In this document: in pieces, positions 45,814 through 60,500 of the stretch
Numbering within the stretch: the first letter of the stretch is position 1
Layout of the letters: each line of letters opens with the position of its first letter
DNA from: Tetradesmus obliquus
Taxonomy: Eukaryota > Chlorophyta > Chlorophyceae > Sphaeropleales > Scenedesmaceae
Direction of reading: 5' to 3'
NCBI GenBank assembly: GCA_030272155.1
Contig: CP126193.1
Location: 930,001 to 994,000, forward strand
DNA: 64,000 nucleotides
The notes under the pieces: generated by a model
What the model saw: the letters and a program-made list of their open reading frames with translations, nothing else
What the model was told of the DNA's origin: nothing
The model's database searches: none
Position numbers and translations under genes: made by a program

Positions 45814-48800
45814 TGGTGGTGCTGCGGCAGATGCGGCAGTACATGGAAATGCAACCACAAACGTGTGCAGCAGCAGTGGGGCTGTGCCAGTAGAGCTTTT
45901 GGGTGCACTGCGGCAGCTGAATGGCTTGGCGCTGCTGCCAGCAGCAGATGGCAGCCTCCAACCAATCCGGCTCAACATGCAGATTAGCAGCAGCAGCAGA
46001 AGCAGACAGCCTAGTCAGACAGCTTCAACAGAAGCAGGGGCACTGCTATACGTGCCTGCAAACACACTTGAGCAGCAGCTGCTGTCTCAGCTGCCTGGCC
46101 AGCTGCTGCACCCTAGCGTCAGTCCAGAACTTCAGCAGCAGCTGCTGCAAATTGCAGCTGCAGGCATTAGCAAAATTGCCATTGTCTGTTGCAGGAGCCT
46201 AGATGAGCAGATTTTACCACAGCTGCTGCCGCCTGCTTGGTATGCCCAGCTGGAAGTAACGTGGGACAAAGCCAGCGGCCAAACTGTTACTAACACCCAG
46301 CACTCATACATAGCCGAGTTGGATCCTCAGCAGCTGCAGGTTGCGGAACAGCAGCAGCAGCAGCAGCCTAGTCAGCAGTTTATGGTGCTGCTGTGGCAGT
46401 GGATGGCGCAGCGGGCTGATGCTGCTGACCTGGCGCACTGGCCGGTGCTGCCAGTTGCAGGAGGCAAGCTGCGCCTGCTGCAGCAGCCCGCACAGGTGAA
46501 CAGTTGGGCACAGCTGATGCATCATGTTGATTGTTTGCTGAGCGGCATCACCGCATAGAGGGATTCGTACTGGCACAGTGTGCGTTGATGCTGTTGCCTT
46601 GTGCAATGTGCAAGCTTCATGCTGTGCCTGCAAGTGCTCCAACGGTGTCAAATGCATCAAGCGTCCGCTTGCTGATAGCATGATGTGCATGTCGCTGGCT
46701 TGTATGCAGGTGCTGCAAGGCGGGGACTGGACTGAGCAGCTGACCTCAGCACTGCAGAAGCTGGGCTGCTGCCTGCTGGACTGCCAGCTGCTGAGTCAGC
46801 AGCTCAACTGCCCAGCACTGCAGCCCTTTGTGCAGCAGCCCACTGCAGCAGGGGTGCTGGATGCGATAGCTGCTGCTGGCTCTGCTGCTGCAGCAGGTGT
46901 TGGGAGCAATAGCAGCAGCAGCAGTGGGCCTCATAGTAAGCAGCAGCAGCAGGTGCAGCAGAGGACAGGAGGCCCGTTGCGGCAATTGCTGCAGACGCTG
47001 GCGCCAGCAGAGCGGCACCATCTGCGCACCTACCTGCTGCAGCGCAAGTGGTTTGCAGCAGCAGCAGCAGCAGCAGCCACACCAACCAGTACAGCTGCTG
47101 CTTCTGCAGGGGCCACGGCACCGTTCACCCAGGACCAGCTGCAGCTGCTCCGGCTGCTGCCGATCTATGAGGTGCATCCTCCCCTGCCATATGAAGAAAC
47201 CAAACCACAGCCCCAGCAGCAGCAGCAGTCTAGCAGTACATCAAGCAGCGAAGACAGCACCTTGCACTGTGCATTAGCGCAAGCCGGCCGTGCTCCGCTG
47301 CTGCTAGCTCCCCACGGCATCAGCAGCAGCGTGCTTGGCAGTCGATTCTTGCGCTGCGAGTCAGCAGCAGAGGAGGAGCTGATGCAGCAGCACCTGGGAG
47401 TGGCCCGGCTGCCTATGAGTGTGTTTCTGGCGCAGCATTTGGCAGCAGCGCCGCAGCAGCTGGACCAGCGGGGGCTGGTGGCGAGTGTGGTGTATGTACT
47501 GCAGAATCTGCAGCAGCTGGCTCAAGGGGACCCCTCTCTGCCGTCTGTGCTGGGGTGAGTGGTCACCGTCAGCAGTGGAGGGGGAGTTGCTGGAGCGGCA
47601 CCTGTGTTGGTGGCAGCGTGCACTTGAACATACGTACAATATACTTTACTGCTGTCTTTGTTTCTTCAGAGCGTCATCTTTTGTACCACACAGTGCTTTG
47701 CCAATACATGTGTATGTGGTCTTAACAGCAGCTTACCCGGCCTGCACGTCGTGTCTGCTTTGCCACCTGCTGCTGTTCGCAGGGACCTCCCACTCATCCC
47801 CACAAGAGCAGCGGCAGCAGCAGCAGCAGCTGGGCCTGTCCCGCCGCCGCCGCCGCCGCAGCAGCAGCAGCAGCAGCAGTGGCTGGCTTCACCCAAGGCC
47901 TTGTTTGACCCTCGCAATGCCACCTTCCTGCAGCTGCTGGACCCTCTGCTGCACTTCCCAGGTCCACCCTTTGACGGCAGTGCAGCAGCAGCAGCAGCTG
48001 GGGTGGCGTCTGGTGCTGTCAGTGCTGCTGCAGGGGCAGTGCTTGGTGTGCAGCTGCTGGACAGCTTGGCTCTGTGTGGCATGAAGACGGAGGTTGACCT
48101 GCAGGTGAGCTATTGTATAGTGGTGGCTGTGCCAGCTGTTGACATTTCAGGCTGGACTATTGAAAGCGCTGCTGACAAAAACCCTGTGATGTCACAGTGT
48201 TGTCGTATGAGCCACCGTGCGTGACGATGCTCCCGCCAACCTTGCCGTTTTGCAGCCAAGTGCATTACACCATGACTACACCCAAAACAGTGCAAAACCT
48301 ACATGCAAACTTCATTCTGCTCTCTGCTATCCAACCCCTGTCTTTCATACAGGCCTTGGTGACTGCTGCTGAAGCCATCGCCAGCTATGCAGCAGACGAC
48401 CCCGCCCCACACAGCAGGGCCCAAGTACTGCTGCAGCAGCTTGACATCTGGGCTCAACACCACCGGCAGCAACAGCAACAGCTCAACCCTGAGGATTCAG
48501 CACTGCTCAAGGCCCTGCAGGGCATGCCATGGTGCCCTGTGCTGGTGCACCCTCCCAATGCAGCACTGCCGTGGCCACACTCCCTGCCAGCAGATTTGGC
48601 GGAAGCTGGTACTGCTTCTGCTGGTAGTGGCGGAGGCAGCAATGCAGTGGATGCCCATGAAGCAGCAAATGCAGTGGATGCCCATGAAGCAGCAAATGCA
48701 GTGGATGCCCATGAAGCAGCAAATGCAGTGGATGCCCATGAAGCAGCAAATGCAGCAAGCAGTACAACTGAGGGAGCTGAAGCACTTGAAGTGCAGCAGC

Positions 48801-50713
48801 AGCAGCAGCAGCAGCAGGTGCTGCGCATTGCCCCAAAGCTGGTGGCTCCTGCTGAGCTGGCCTGGCTGGCCAGTGCCCCTCTGAGGCTGCTGGCTGGGCC
48901 GCCGCCTAGTGCAGCACTGCAGCAGCTGCTGGGCTGGTCTGTACAGCAGGTGCTGCGGCCACCTGTGGCGATTGCGCAGCTAATGGAGCTGGGGAAGATG
49001 TACCCTGCAGGACAGGTGAGGGAGTGAGGCACAGGTTGTTTCTATCAATCAATGCCTTGAGTCGTCCTATCAGCATCGTATGTGCAAGAATTGCGCAGCT
49101 GATGGAGCTTGGCAAGATGTACCCTGCGGGAAAGGTAAGATATTGAGCCACGGCTCTTTACCAGTGACCGGCCTGAGTCATGCTAGGTGCAAGATGGTGT
49201 GACTGCATTGCGCAGCTGATGGAGCTGGGGAAGATGTACCCAGGACGGGTGAGGGAGTGAGGCACATGGCGTATAAAACTTTGCATTTTAGCTAGCAGAT
49301 GAGGTGCATATCGTGAATGTTGTGCGTCTGCGGGTTGTGCGGTAGATGTGCCCTGCTGGGCAGGTGATGCACAACACCTGGGGCATCCAGACACACCGCA
49401 AACCTGACTTGCATTGTCAACCTTTCTTTATCTTGTCACCAACCTGATTGCATCCCCCACAGGTGCATGACCCAGCCCTGCAAGCCCAGCTGTGCAAAGC
49501 AGCAGGCACGCTGTACAGCAGCCTGGCAGGCTGCCTGACCGACCCTGAGCAGCATCAGCTGCTGGACATGACGCTGTCTGTGTCACCGTGTGTGTGGGCC
49601 GGCAGCGGCTTTGCATTCCCGGCAGTGGCGGCGCTGCAGCCTGACCAAGCAGCAGCAGCAGCAGCAGTACCTGGTGCAAGTGGTAGTGACACCTTAGCAG
49701 CAGCAGCAGCAGCAGGGTTAGATGGTGCTGGCAGCTCTGAGCAGCAGGAGCGGCAAAACGACCCAGCAGACATAGAAGAGGTGGCTGATACAAACACATC
49801 CCTCCGGCAGCAGCAGCAGCAGGAGCAGCAGCAGCAGCAGCTGCTGTGGGTGGTGCCGCAGCAGCTGCTGCAGCAGCATCTTGCTGCCGCAGACACTCTG
49901 CAAGCCATTGGTGTGCGGCGCCAGCATGACTTTGCTGCGTATGCCATTGCGCTTGCTGTGCTAGCTGAATCTGCGGCAGGCCAACCTCTGCATGAACATC
50001 AACTTGCATTGGCCCTTTCATATGCTGAGTCAGCAGCACAAGCAATATTATCAGGCTCCAGCAGTATACGGCAGCTGCAGCAGCCGGGTGCAGTGGCAGC
50101 TGCAGCCGCACTGCAGGCTGCGGCAGCAGCAGCAGCCGGCAGCAGCAGCGTGAGTGCTGCGGGTGGTGCTGATGTGCTGCTGCTGCCAGATGCAGCAGGG
50201 GTGATGGCCCCGCCTGGGGAGCTGTACTTTAATGATGCTGCTTGGTTAGAGGCTGAGGGGTTGAGGCTGGCACACCATGGGCTGAGTCAAGCTACCGCTG
50301 AAGCACTAGGTGTTAGATCCATGAGGTGCGCAGAATGATGTTGAATCTGTATGATGTTGCATGGCACATCCCGGCCGAACATTGTTTGGGTCAATGATGC
50401 TGCGTGGTTAGAAGCTGAGGGGTTGAGGCTGGCACATCATGGGCTGAGCCAAGCCACTGCTGAAGCACTAGGCGTTAGATCCATGAGGTGAGTTCGATAG
50501 CACAACGTCCATGCACGTTTGTCGTTGCGGATGGCAACGGCAGCAACGGCAGCAATGGCAGCAACATTGTCATGCTCGTTGTTAGTGGCCTTTGGACTCA
50601 TGTCGTGCACCACACAGTACGCTGCATGCACTGCCCACAAATTATGATGTCCATGTGTGCATCATTGCGTGCTGCTGCTGCCGCTGCTGTTGCGCTCCTG
50701 CTTTTGCTGCTGC

Positions 50714-50747
<34 letters not shown>

Positions 50748-53700
50748 ATTGCTGCTGCAGGTACCAGCACGAGGTCAGCCACCAGCTCACCACCAACGTG
50801 CCCTGCCCAGGCCTGGACGAGGCTGCAGCAGCTGCAGCAGCAGTACTGGCAGCATGCACCAGCAGCCAGGCCAGGCCTGCACCACACCCTTCAGCAGCAG
50901 CAGCAGCAACAGCCCTAGACAGCGGTGGTGGCACCACCACAGCTGCAGATGAAGTTGTTGCCGAAGCTGGTATAGCTGCAGCAGCAGCAGCAGCAGCTGG
51001 GGCAGGTGTTGCTGACATGGTCGGCCCAGCTGCAGCTGCAGCATCTGGGCCTGTTGCTGCCGTGCTGCTGGCTCTGCTGTCATGGGCAGACCAGGCCCAA
51101 GCAGCGGCAGACGTCAGCAGCAGCGGCAACAGCAGCAGCAGGCGCTTTGTCACTATGTCTGTGGTGCTGGATGAGCGTCAGCATGGCGCTGAGAGCCTGC
51201 TGCACCCTGGGCTGGCCAAGCTGCAAGGTGGGGCGGGCAGCTGTTGCAGCGTTGCTCACGCAAGTAAAGCTGCACAGCATTTGTAATGGTGTGCCTCTGC
51301 ATTGTACATGCAGTAGTACTGCATGTGCTGTGATGTTATTGTGGTCTCGTCAGGCATATTCTTGATGCACTCTTCGTGCAGCCGCAACAGCTGGAGCGCT
51401 TACCACCCACTTTATATGGCTTGTCACTGCTTGCGTCCTTTGCACACGCCCTACAGGCCCTGCACTGTGCTTTGCGCTGAGTGGCGCCAGCCTCACTGCA
51501 TCATCTCAAGCACTTGCCACCTACCAATCGCTGCGCATTGTTTGCTGTTTATGCACACGCAGGCCCTGCGCTGTGCGTTGCACTGCGTGGCGCCAGCCTC
51601 ACTGCAGCCCAGCTGGCGCAGCTGATGCCAGCCAGAAGGCCGGGCAGCACCCCTGCTGGTGGGGATGGTGTGCCAGGGGCCGGGAGAATGGATGCCGCGG
51701 CAGCAGTGCAGCTGGGCCTGTCCAGTGTGTGGGCTGTCACAGATGTGCTGCAGGTGGGCGTTAGCAGGCATTTGGCTGTCGGATAGGCTAGTACAGAGAA
51801 GCGAGAGCCTGCTGACTGATTTTATTTGTCCAGTGTGTGGGCTGTCACAGATGTGCTGCAGGTGGGCGTTAGCAGGAGTTTGGCTGTTGTTGTGCTTCGT
51901 AAAGCACCACGTGCTACTGTATGCACCAACAGTAGGCACGTGCACAATGCTGCTGCGGTATGCTCTGCTGGGGTGACCGTGCTGTGCACAACACGGTGTG
52001 TCTGTCTGCACGTCCCGCAGGCCATGTCCGGTGACACCACCTGCTAGTGGGACCCTTCAGGCGCTGCACTATATTATATGTGCACTTTTGATGTGCTGCA
52101 CTATGTGATGTGCTGTGTTTTGTGCTGTCCATGCAGGCCATGTCTGGTGACACCACCTGCTACTGGGACCCATCAGGTGCTGCACAACACTGCTGTGCTG
52201 TGCTTTGCTGTGGTGACTTTGATGTGCGCTACCATTTTTGTTTGCTGTCCATGCAGGCCATGCCTGGCGACACCACCTGCTACTGGGACCCCTCGGGCGA
52301 TTGCACTGTATTATCTGCTGCACTATATTTGTGTGCTGTGTTTTGTGCTGTCCTTGCAGGCCATGTCTGGCGACACCACCTGCTACTGGGACCCCTCGGG
52401 CGCTGCACTGGCGCAGACATCAGCAGAGTTACGCAGCCCTGCCCCCAGGGGCCGCTGCGTACGCCACACACAGCCAGGGCTAGCACAGCGCTTCGCAGAC
52501 CAGTGGAGCGTGTGGCAACCCTGCAGCAGCAGCAGCAGCAGCAACTCAGCGTCAGGCAAATCTGCTGAGAGTGAGGCAGATGCTGCAGGTGTTGTAGGTG
52601 ATGCGTTGTATCTAAGGCTGCCGCTGCGGCTGCTGCAGCAGCAGGGCATGCAGGCTGGGTCTGCGCTGGCGGGTGCTGCTGCAAAGCAGCTGGGGCAGAG
52701 TGGCAGGGCGATGGGCTTGAGCATTGAGGACGTCAGGCAGCAGGTAGGAGAATGCAGCATAGCAGAAAGATGCATATCGTGCTACACACAACCCATCGTG
52801 TGCAGACGGCTACTGGGTGACTGTCGTGTAGAGTTCAAGGCGCGGGGAATGGGCAGATATTGTTTATATAACTGCTCAGCACGGCTGCTTGCGTAGCCTG
52901 TGCTGCTCAGGCTGTAGGTGCTATACTCTACAAACAAACGAAGAAGCACCTGCTGCTGCTGCTACTTGCCCAACAGGTTGCCGCCTTTGGCCCTGCTGCC
53001 ACCAGGAGCCTGCTGTTCCTGGGCCACATGCAGCGCGTGTCTGTCTCACACCTGCCAGCAGGCAGTGCTGCTGCAGCACAGCAGCAGCAGCAGCAGTTGC
53101 GGCTGTGGCAGGGGTCCGTTGCCCCGAGTGTGGTTGGCAGCATGCCGCTGCGCACAGGTGAGTGGTGCAGACATCATACAACTAAAGTTCAACACGGCAT
53201 GAGTAGTGCGCAAACACTGGTCCTTTTAGAGGGAGTTGAGCGCATTGAATGTGTGCGTTGGCATCAACACAGCTGTGCCTGGTTCAGTGACTGCCCCGCT
53301 TTCTGGCATAGGTAATCACTCGTATCTCGTGCTGTGGATGTTGTGTCTAGGTATTATCCACCGTGCGTAGAAAACAACTCAGTTTAACACGTCTTTTCAT
53401 GCATGCTGAACTGCTCATGGTCTGCTGCAGGGGCTGCAGCGGAGCAGCACACAGCCCGCTGTCTGCAGCAGCAGCAGACCATGCACGGCCCTGGAAGCCT
53501 GCTGGCACGCATTGCAGCAGGTGCACGCGGCGGCGGCAGCAGCAGGAGCAGCAGCAGCAGCTACAAGAATTGCTGGCCCATCACATTGCAGGCTGTGTGC
53601 CGGCCTGGGGCGCTGCAGCAGCTGGCGGCAGGTCAGGCAGCAGACAGCTGTAGCACAAAAGCAGCGGCAGCAGCAGCAGCAGCAGCTGGGAGGGATGTTC

Positions 53701-53831
53701 GAGCTGCGCAGGCGCTCCCAGCAGAGAAAGAGGCACCAGCAATGGGTACTGTCGTTGTTGCTGGCCGGTCACATCCACCACCAGCAGCAGCAGCAGCCGC
53801 AGCCAAGATGGATGGCACAGATGTGTTTGAT

Positions 53832-53862
<31 letters not shown>

Positions 53863-54575
53863 GCCACAGCCGGAGCAGCAGTAGCAGCAGCTTCAGTGAA
53901 GCTGCTGCTGGTGCTACTGCTGCGGCAGGCAGTGCTGCCCACAGCAGCTGCATGGACGAGGTTGTATCACATAGCTTTTCGTACATGGTTGGCGCTGCAT
54001 CCGAGTTTGTGCAAGCGGATCCAGTAGCTGAGAGCGCACTGTCAAGTGCCTTGTCACACACTGCAGCAGGGACAGCTGGGAAGCCAGGTTGCTTGGTGGC
54101 TGCGGCGGCCGTGTGCACCAAGATTGACGGCAGTGCTACACACCAGGTCACACCAACAGGCGGTGAGTGCGGTGGGTACAGACAACAGCCGTGCTGGTGG
54201 CTTGGTGGTGATACAGTGAAGCTGGTCCTTTTGGTAAGCAGTAATTGTAAGATCTGCTGCAACTTTGTATGATGCCCCCTGGTGTGGTGCTCAGCAGCCT
54301 GATGGTTGGTGTACGGTCAAAAGCCAAAATAATGTGTTGTCGTGTTCAACAGGTGATGCTGCCTCTGCTGCTGTTGTGCTCTGTCCAGGCCTCTTCTCAG
54401 CAGTGGCAATTCCTGCTGCCAGCCGCATCCTGCTGGGCCAGCAGAACTTCATGGTCAACCTCCAGCTGCCCGCTGGCGTGAAGTTCACACCCCTGGACCG
54501 GACCAACAGCACTGCAGCTCACCATGCTGCCAGCCCAACAGCAGCAGCAGCAGCAGCAGGCAGGCAGCACTTGCC

Positions 54576-54613
<38 letters not shown>

Positions 54614-55397
54614 TGCTGTCTGCGCTTGTGACAGCCTGGCAGGAGCTTGTGACGATGCTGCACAACATGCGGCACAAGGGACTGTACTGCCTGCTGCCTG
54701 ACCTTGTTGGGGCGCTGGAGGCTGGAGACGGTGATGCAGCATACGCTTTCAAGAATGTGAGTGGTGCTGTTTTGCAGTAGTACAATGCGATGTTGGTAAT
54801 GGCAATTCAGTGTTGCTGGTTTGATGCACGATGGGATCATGTCAACCTGGTGATGGGCTAGCAGACAGGATCATGTCAAGCTGGTGATGGGCTAGCAGAC
54901 ATAGTGGTGTTGGGAATGTCGATCCATGGTTGCTGGTTCAATGAATAACGGAATCAGGGCAACCTGGTTGTGGGCTGGCAAACGCCGGGTCGGCTGCAGC
55001 GCTGCCTGTTGTAGTCGGTTCTGTCAGTGTGTAGTGCCTGCAACTGCATGTTTGCATCTGCAGTTTGCAGCTTAGAACAGCTTCCCCAGTTCCGTGTGCG
55101 ATACACACAGCAAAACCTTGAAGCAGTTGCATGCTGTGCATGGGCACTTAAGTTTGTGTCGCGCTCATTATTTTTATGTTGGTGTTGTGCTGCTGCGCCT
55201 GCAGATGTACCGCGCTGTGGCCAGCCAGCCCAGCTGGGCGCTGCACAACGGGCGGCTGGTGCACCTGCAGGAGGGAGCATTCCTGCCACCCAGGGACATG
55301 TCACCTGCACACAAACACGCACAGCAGCAGCAGCAGCAGCACGACCACCACACATCCTCAAGCGCTGCAATTGGCAGCGCTGCAACCAGCGCCACTC

Positions 55398-55431
<34 letters not shown>

Positions 55432-57478
55432 GCAGCAGCAGCAGCAGCACAGCCGAACCGCAGCGCTTGCCACTGGCCTAGGTCCTGAGGCTCGCCAGTT
55501 CATCACGCAGCACCTGCCACTCTTCAACGTGCCCTGGTCTGTTGTAGCAAATCTTGAAGCAGCAGCCATCCCAGGCCTGCGGATAGTCAGCCCTCAGGTG
55601 CTGCGGCCGCTGCTGCGGCGGCTGGGGGAGCGGCAAGTAACAGTTATAACACCTGGGGAGGTGCATCCGTTTGCAGCGCTGAGTGCTGTGCAGGCGCTGC
55701 AGCTGCTGGAGTTCTGCTGCAGTGACTTGGCAGCGCCAGACAGGCGCAGCAGCAGCAGCAGTGGCGGCAGTGCTGCTGCTGTCTCAACATCTGCGGACGC
55801 GGCAGGTGGCAGCGCAGAAGGCAATGCAGTAGCGCCTGGTGCTGCAGCAGCAGGTGGTAGTAGTAGTGCAGGGATGCTGAACCTGCCTGAGGGTGCTGCA
55901 GCAGCAGTAGGGGATGTGCTGGGTCCACGGGGCCTGACTGTTCTGCGTGGGCTGGCGAACCAGCTGCAGAATCAGCTGGCAGCAGGCATTGATGAAGTGC
56001 TCAACTCGGTGATGGATGCTATGAATGACCCGCAGCAGCAGCAGCAGCAAACGGCTCCAGCAGCAGCAGCAGGACGAGGCGCTCCTACTTCAGCAGTAGA
56101 TGCAGTAGCAGCTCAGGCAGCAGAATCAGCAGCAGCAGCAGCAGCGCCGTGCCCCTTCAACATGAACAAAGTGAACTGGCTGAGGGGCCTGCCAGTGCCA
56201 ACAGCAGCAGGCACTGTAGCAGTGCTTGGCAGCAGCACCCTTTTCGTGTGCCCAGATTGCTGCCAGCCTTCTCCCACTGCACTGCTGCCATCGCATCTGC
56301 TGCGTGAGTTTGTGTCACCAGAGTGTGTGGCAGCGCTATCTTGGGCGCTGAAGTACCCAGAAGTAAGGCAGGAGCTGGGGCTTGCATTCTATGGGCTGCA
56401 GCACCTGGCGGCACACTTGAAGGATGCACTGGGCCCTACTTGGCAGTTTGCTGGTGCTGAGTCAGCAACAGCAGTAGATGCAGCGGGCAGCAGCAGCAGC
56501 GGCGGTATGGCTGGTAGGCGTGAGCTTGAGGCATCAGCAGCAGCAGCAGCAGCGGTGCCTTGGAAGGATGGTGCATGTGGGGGCCCCTACCTGGATTGGC
56601 TGCAGCGGCTGTGGTCTGTCACACTGCACATCATTGCTGCTGCACCAGTGTGGCAGGAGGACCTCGCATGGGGTGCAGCAGCAGCAGCAAGCAGCAGCAG
56701 CAGCAGGGGCAGCACAGGTGCCAGGGTTGTTGGCAGCATCAGGAATGCAGCGGAGCGTGCCAGGGGGTTAGGCCGTGAGCTCATTGGCGGGGATGCGGCA
56801 GCAGCGATGCTTGCTCAAGCAGAGTACGCAAACGAGCATGCTGGAGCAGGCATGATGTTTGGCAGCGCTGCACCTAATAGTGCGTTAGTTGCTGCTGCAT
56901 CTGCTGCTGGTGCTGCTGAGCTGCTGTGGAGGCCACTGGCGGGCCTGCCGCTGCTGCCGCTGGCTGATGGCCGGCTGCTGCAGCTGCAGCACAGGGAGCT
57001 GGTGCTTGCAGTGCTGCCTGAGTACGCTGAGTCAGCAGCAGCAGCAGCAGTGGACGAAGGTGTGACAACCGGGTTGCCAGAAGCACCAGCTTGGGTGAGT
57101 TGAGTGCTGTGGTGTGGCATATTGCGATGAATGCATGGCGCGCTGCATGCTAGCATCACACCAGATGCAGGCTGTTTGTACTGCTCATGCCAACTGCACT
57201 GGGAGTGCTGTGTTGTGTGACTTGTCGAAATCAGGTGATCACGTGTACATGCTTATGCCTGTCAGAGTTTCCAGCTTGCGGGTTCCGGTCGCATTTTTAC
57301 TCGGTTCCCTTTTCCCCTGCCCTGCTGGCTGCAGGCTGGTGCTCTCTCAGAGCCGTGGAGCTGGCTGCTGCCCGCAGCTGTGGCAGCAGGTGTGCCGGTG
57401 CTGGACACCAGGTTCAACCACATCTACACAGCAGCTGCAGCAGCCGCACCACCCTCAACAGCCGCACGACCAGCCGCC

Positions 57479-57513
<35 letters not shown>

Positions 57514-60500
57514 TGGTGCAGAAAGTGTTGCCCCGCCAGGGCTGCCAGTGGAGCAGCTGCTAGGGCAGCAGCCAGTGCTGGGCCGGCCTCCTTTCCTAGG
57601 CCCCCTTGTGAGGAAGCTTGCAGCAGCACAGCAGCAGCTGGGCAGCTTGTCACAAACACCACCAGCAGCAGCAGCAGCAGCACCGGCATGGGATGAGCCG
57701 ACTTGGTGCAAGCTGTTTGTGCTGCTTGCTGACAACCCGCCGAGGGACTTGCAACCTGGAGAGGTGGCGTTCCTGCGCAGCCTGCCCATGTTTCGGCGGC
57801 TGCAGGTGCAGGTGCAGCAGCAGCAGCAGCAGCAGGAAGAGGACGCAGAGGGCTGGCTGCAGGATGATCTGCTGCTTCCAGGTGGCAATGAAACAGCAGC
57901 AGCTGCAGAGCAGCAGGGGCAGCTGGTTGCACTAGGGGAGGACAGCAGCTGGGTGCTGGCTCCGCAGGCTGTTGTGCAAGAGTGCCAAGGTGAGCCCCCG
58001 CAGTTCTCTGTCCTGCTGGTCATCAAAACATGTAGCCAGCTATGCTCAGAAGGGCCCAGAGTGCTACCTTCCATGCTGTATCTGCCTAGTCGGCAGTACA
58101 AGTCGTACCAGGTGTTTCAACACTTACAAGAAAAACGTCTGGGTGTAGTTAGTAGCACGTTGGAAGATCATCAGAGCTGCAGCTGCTGTGTTGTAACCTC
58201 ATCACACCCTCGTCCTTTTTTCCTCTGTTTTGTCTTGCTGCAGGCTTGCTGCAGCTGCCAAGCCTACCAGCTGGCTGCACCAGCCACGTGTTAGAGCACC
58301 GCCCCACATGGGGCGAGCTGTATTACATTCTGGGCCTCTCTCCTGCAAGCCTAGCAGATTTCCTGCAAGCGCTGCTGCTTCCACATCTGCTGCAGCTGTC
58401 AGTAGCAGATCGGCAGTCTGCATTGAGTTTTATTCATCAGCATTGGTCAAACAGCAGGTGGCAGCTGGGATTTGATGAAGTGTTTGTTACAGCACTGTCA
58501 GCGCTTGCTTTTGTGCCTGCAAAAGTGGCACCCGCTGCCGCTGCTGGCAGTGCAGCAGCAGCACGAGCAGCAGCAGCAGCAGCAGCAGCTGGTGCCGACG
58601 GTGCTGGCAGCAGTACAGCATCAGCTGCTGCTGCTGCGAGTCAGGTTGAGCAGTTGTATTTGGCAAAGCATCTGTTTGACCCAACTGTGCCTCTGTTTGC
58701 AAAGGTTATGGCCACTATGGGGGTGGCTGCACTTGGCGCAACAGCAGCAGCAGCAGCAGCAGGTGGCGGGGGTGTTGCGCTGTTTCCAGCAGCACCTTAT
58801 GACAGCCCTGGATGGCTGCAGGTGAGGTGCTGCTCATGTGATGGCTGCTCCTAGCACCTGCCACATTGTATCTGTCCAGACCACAGCACAAACAGCATCA
58901 GCTGTACACCTGCTCCGCCAAGCTGCCAGTTTGTGAGATGCCTGATGCTCCTGCATGCCTAGTGCGCTGGCACTCTCACATGCATCCGTTGCCACCCTCC
59001 TTTCCCGCCGCCACTGCTCACTGCACTGCTGCAGGTATTGCGTGCTCTTGGGCTGCAGTGCAAGGTCACTTCTGAAACCTTCCTGCAGCTTGCACGCCAC
59101 ATTGCAGCCAGCGCAGCAAGCCTGGTAGCAGCAGCAGCAGCAGCAGCAGCAACACCAGCACCCACACACCACAGCTGCATTGACATCAGTGCTGCAGAAT
59201 CCAGCCAGACAGATGCTCTGGTATCAGCAGCAGATGCTCTGCTGGACCGTCTGCGCAGTGGCTGGGCGGGATTAGGCTCTGACAAGGCCTTCTGGCAGCA
59301 GCTGGGGCAGCTGCAGTTTGTGCCTGCCACGCTGGGCCTGCCAGGTGGGTGCTGCTGCTGACTTGGCTAATGTTTTGGCAGCTTCTCTTTATTCACTGCT
59401 CAGGTGCTTCACTGCTCAGGTGATGTTTTGGCATTCCAATATTTTATAATTATTTCTGGCTGTGCTTCCCTTGTCGGTAGGGTTTTCGTGCTTGACCTGT
59501 TTATGCTGGTGCATCATCCATTGTTGTGCAGGCGGCCGCACCTCCTGCCGCGTGTTCACCAGCTGCGCCGCCGCAGCGCAGCACAAGGACTGGCACCTGG
59601 TGTGGACGCTGCTGCCGCTGCTGGCGGAGAGCAGGGCGATGCCTGCGGTGCTGGCGCAGCAGCTGGGGCTGCGCAGCCCCCCGCCACTGTCTGCTGTGCT
59701 GCAGCACCTGCACCTGGTGAGGGGGCAGGGCTGGCTGGGCTGTTTGTTGCTTGTGTTTCTACATGCATTCTCCCTGTCAGCTCCTTTCACTTTTGTGTAC
59801 ACATGCCATGCTTTGTTGTTGCGCGCGTTGCTCTAAAGGTGTCATTTGAGCCACTCACCAAGCAAGCATGTGTCTTTGCTACATCTATGTGCTGTCTGCA
59901 CCTTACTCTCAGATCGGTGACAGCGAATTTGGCGAGGAGCTGCTTTTATCCTGGCCCGAACTCTGAAGCCCCTCCGCAGCCTCTCTGCCAAACTCCTGCT
60001 GGAATACATAGTCACATCTGCTCTTTGAACATCACCGCTTCCTCCACCAACAGCCTGATGAACGGACAGAAGACGCATGCATGCTGCTGCATGTGTGCTG
60101 TTGCTTCACCTGCTGCTACGTCTCTTCCTGCACTTTGTTCAGGTTGCTGGCAGTGATGGTGGTGAGGAGTTGCTCGCCTCCTGGCCCGACTCCCTCGAGC
60201 CACTCCCCACCCTCACCGCCAAAATCCTGCAGCACTTAGACAGGGAAGGCCTCAGCCCAAGACAGGCCGAGCAACTGGCCAGCGCTGCATTCATCCCTGT
60301 GGCACACTGCAGCAGGCTGGTGGCCCCTCAGCAGCTGTTCCTGCGGCTGGGTGGGGCAGCGCTGGCGCCGTTTGCGTGGGAGGTGCCTGGGCAGTTTGTG
60401 GGGCAGGCGCAGCTGCTGCAGCAGCTTGGGGTGAAGGAGGAGCCGCGGGCCGAGGACCTGGTGAGGAACTGCTGCTGCTGCTGCTGAAGTGACTTTCTGG

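Larger units (their letters stand above)
39132..50760 (+). other. Sacsin repeat 2 (ATPase-type SIRPT unit)
   Basis: Opens in exon 21 with [18 protein letters not shown] and continues across the largest intron into [21 protein letters not shown] (exon 22; Asn near residue 1720), [109 protein letters not shown] and [12 protein letters not shown]. The nucleotide-binding motifs look intact. Confidence 0.85.
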
